Assembly (NCBI GenBank): GCA_046734795.1
Contig: JBKPRX010000016.1
Location: 1 to 12,021 of the forward strand
Length of the DNA stretch: 12,021 nucleotides
Source of the DNA: JBKPRX01 sp046734795
GTDB taxonomy: Bacteria > Actinomycetota > Thermoleophilia > Gaiellales > Gaiellaceae
Direction of reading: 5' to 3'
Part shown: positions 10,771-12,021 of the stretch, piece by piece
How the letters are laid out: the number at the start of each line of letters is the position of its first letter
How positions within the stretch are numbered: the stretch's first letter is position 1
Notes under the pieces: generated by a model
The model's input: the letters and a program-made list of their open reading frames with translations, nothing else
The model's database searches: none
Told to the model about the DNA's origin: nothing
Made by a program: the position numbers and the translations under genes

Positions 10771-12021
10771 GTGAGCCTGCTCGAGGCACGCGAGGTCGGA
10801 AAGCGGTACGGGCCCGTGGTGGCGCTCGAATCCGCGGACCTCTCCGTGGACGCCGGCGAGGTGCACGCGCTCCTCGGCGCGAACGGCGCCGGCAAGAGCA
10901 CGTTCGTGAAGATCCTGACCGGCGTCATCCAGCGCGACGGCGGCACTGTCGAGCTGCGGGGCAAGGCTGTCCGCGTCTCCTCGCCCTCGCAGGCGGCGCG
11001 CATCGGGCTCGCGCCAGTGTTCCAGGACCCCGCTCTCGTCCCCGACCTTACCGTCGCGCAGAACGTCCGCCTCACGGGCGTGGCCGTCGAGGCTGTTCGA
11101 GAGCGGCTGCGCGCGATGGACATCGACGTCGACTTCAGCGAGCAGGCGGGCGACCTGCCGCTGCCGGTTCTGCGGATGATCGACCTCGCCCGCGCCATGG
11201 CGCACGACCCGCAGCTCCTGCTCCTCGACGAGATCACCGCGGCCTTGCCGTCCGATCTCGCGGAGCGCGTGTTCGCGGTGATAGAGGAGTGGCGCCGCCT
11301 GGGCCGGTCGGTTCTCTTCATCACGCACCGGCTGGCCGAGGTGATCGCGGTGTGCGATCGGGCGACCGTGTTGCGGGACGGCCGTGACGTCGGCACCCTC
11401 GTCCCCCGTGAGGGCGGCGAGCGGCAGATCGTCGAGCACATGCTCGGTCCGGAGGCGGCGAAGGCCGAGGCGCGGGCGATCGAGGTCGACGAGACGGCGG
11501 GCATCGCCGAACCTGCGACGGCTGACACCGGCGCCACGACCCTCGAGGTCTCCGATCTGCGGATCGGCGGCCTGGGGGGCGTGTCGTTCGCGCTTCGCGC
11601 GGGCGAGATCCTCGGGGTCGCGGCGCTCGAAGGCCAGGGACAAGACGACCTCTTCGCAGCGCTCGCAGGCGAGCGGCGGGCCGAGGGCGGAGAGATGAGC
11701 GTGGCCGGGAAGAGCCTGCGGCCTCGGCACCCCTACGACGCGATCCGCGCCGGCCTCGTGCTCGTCCCCGCAGACCGGCTGCTCGCGCTGCTCCCGCAGC
11801 GCTCCATCCGCGAGAACATCGCGGCCCCGCGCTACAACCGGCTCGGCCGCTGGGGACCGATCAACCCGCGCGAGGAAAGTCGGCGCGTCGGCCGGGCGAT
11901 CGACGCGCTCCAGATCGACACCCGCGCGCGGCAGCAGGTGCGCCGGCTCTCGGGCGGCAACCAGCAGAAGGTAACGATCGCGCGCTGGCTCGCCTCCGGC
12001 TTCCGCACGCTTCTCTGCTTC
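10771..12021 (+). CDS. Sugar ABC transporter ATP-binding protein, RbsA-like, 3' end outside window
   Basis: An open frame of 417 codons from GTG 10771 to the right edge, encoding two fused ATPase domains as in RbsA/XylG/MglA (usually about 500 residues). Domain 1: Walker A GANGAGKST (36-44), Q-loop VFQDPALVPDLTV (Gln85), Walker B LLLLDE (D153, E154) and H-loop His186. Its ABC signature is replaced by LPLPVLRMIDLARA (129-142), without the LSGGQ core. Domain 2: the Walker A position reads ALEGQGQDD (285-293), which lacks the GKS/T lysine, while its signature LSGGNQQK (393-400) is intact. The degenerate elements fall on the same composite site, leaving one normal ATP site. No Shine-Dalgarno sequence is seen before the GTG; a GTG at 10764 is out of frame. 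It energises sugar import with the upstream binding protein; the permease gene presumably lies beyond the window. Confidence 0.92.
   Translation, partial: MSLLEAREVGKRYGPVVALESADLSVDAGEVHALLGANGAGKSTFVKILTGVIQRDGGTVELRGKAVRVSSPSQAARIGLAPVFQDPALVPDLTVAQNVRLTGVAVEAVRERLRAMDIDVDFSEQAGDLPLPVLRMIDLARAMAHDPQLLLLDEITAALPSDLAERVFAVIEEWRRLGRSVLFITHRLAEVIAVCDRATVLRDGRDVGTLVPREGGERQIVEHMLGPEAAKAEARAIEVDETAGIAEPATADTGATTLEVSDLRIGGLGGVSFALRAGEILGVAALEGQGQDDLFAALAGERRAEGGEMSVAGKSLRPRHPYDAIRAGLVLVPADRLLALLPQRSIRENIAAPRYNRLGRWGPINPREESRRVGRAIDALQIDTRARQQVRRLSGGNQQKVTIARWLASGFRTLLCF

Noticed and set aside
1..12021. CRISPR array, insertion sequence or transposase gene
   Set aside because: No regularly spaced repeats, no terminal inverted repeats flanking a transposase-like frame and no recombinase motifs were seen on either strand.

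Overview
The window is very GC-rich DNA, tightly packed, with many GTG starts, start/stop overlaps and G/C-ending codons. This points to a high-GC Gram-positive lineage. The codon style, the leaderless-type gene starts and the catabolic gene families suggest a soil actinobacterium of the Thermoleophilia (Gaiellales or Solirubrobacterales) type, but that placement is inference.

Layout, left to right. (1) 2-391: the 3' end of a small secreted-looking protein of unknown function. (2) 392-727: no gene; it holds inverted repeats, a short direct repeat and, at 695-736, the 3' half of a tRNA-Ala(CGC)-like sequence that runs into the end of the next gene. (3) Minus strand: a MetE-like methyltransferase (1525-2559) followed by a UlaG-like metallo-beta-lactamase-fold hydrolase (728-1528). 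(4) Plus strand: deoC (2577-3299). (5) Minus strand: an SDR dehydrogenase (4174-4893) and a ROK sugar kinase (3296-4177). (6) Plus strand: a KDPG-type aldolase (4913-5509), a Gfo/Idh/MocA oxidoreductase (5502-6656) and a TIM-barrel sugar isomerase/epimerase (6653-7561), all overlapping. (7) Minus strand: a second Gfo/Idh/MocA oxidoreductase (7562-8755). (8) Plus strand: a SIS-domain phosphosugar protein (8775-9557), then a sugar ABC transporter: periplasmic-type binding protein (9651-10706) and RbsA-like double ATPase (10771 to the right edge).

The gene set reads as one carbohydrate catabolic locus. It has uptake (binding protein, ATPase), oxidation or isomerisation of the sugar (two Gfo/Idh/MocA enzymes, SDR, TIM-barrel isomerase), phosphorylation (ROK kinase), phosphosugar handling (SIS protein), possible lactone opening (UlaG-like) and aldol cleavage (KDPG-type aldolase, DeoC). 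The Gfo/Idh/MocA plus TIM-barrel pairing resembles inositol (iol) loci and 3-keto-glycoside systems such as E. coli ycjS/ycjR. The actual substrate cannot be read from the sequence, and no transcriptional regulator lies in the window.

The most notable structure is in the gene junctions. Three divergent gene pairs have start codons only 17-19 bp apart, and in each gap one strand carries a TANNNT -10-like hexamer 6-8 nt before a GTG start, as expected of leaderless promoters. The two convergent junctions have overlapping or directly abutting stop codons and no room for a terminator. A perfect 12-bp hairpin separates the binding-protein gene from the ATPase gene.
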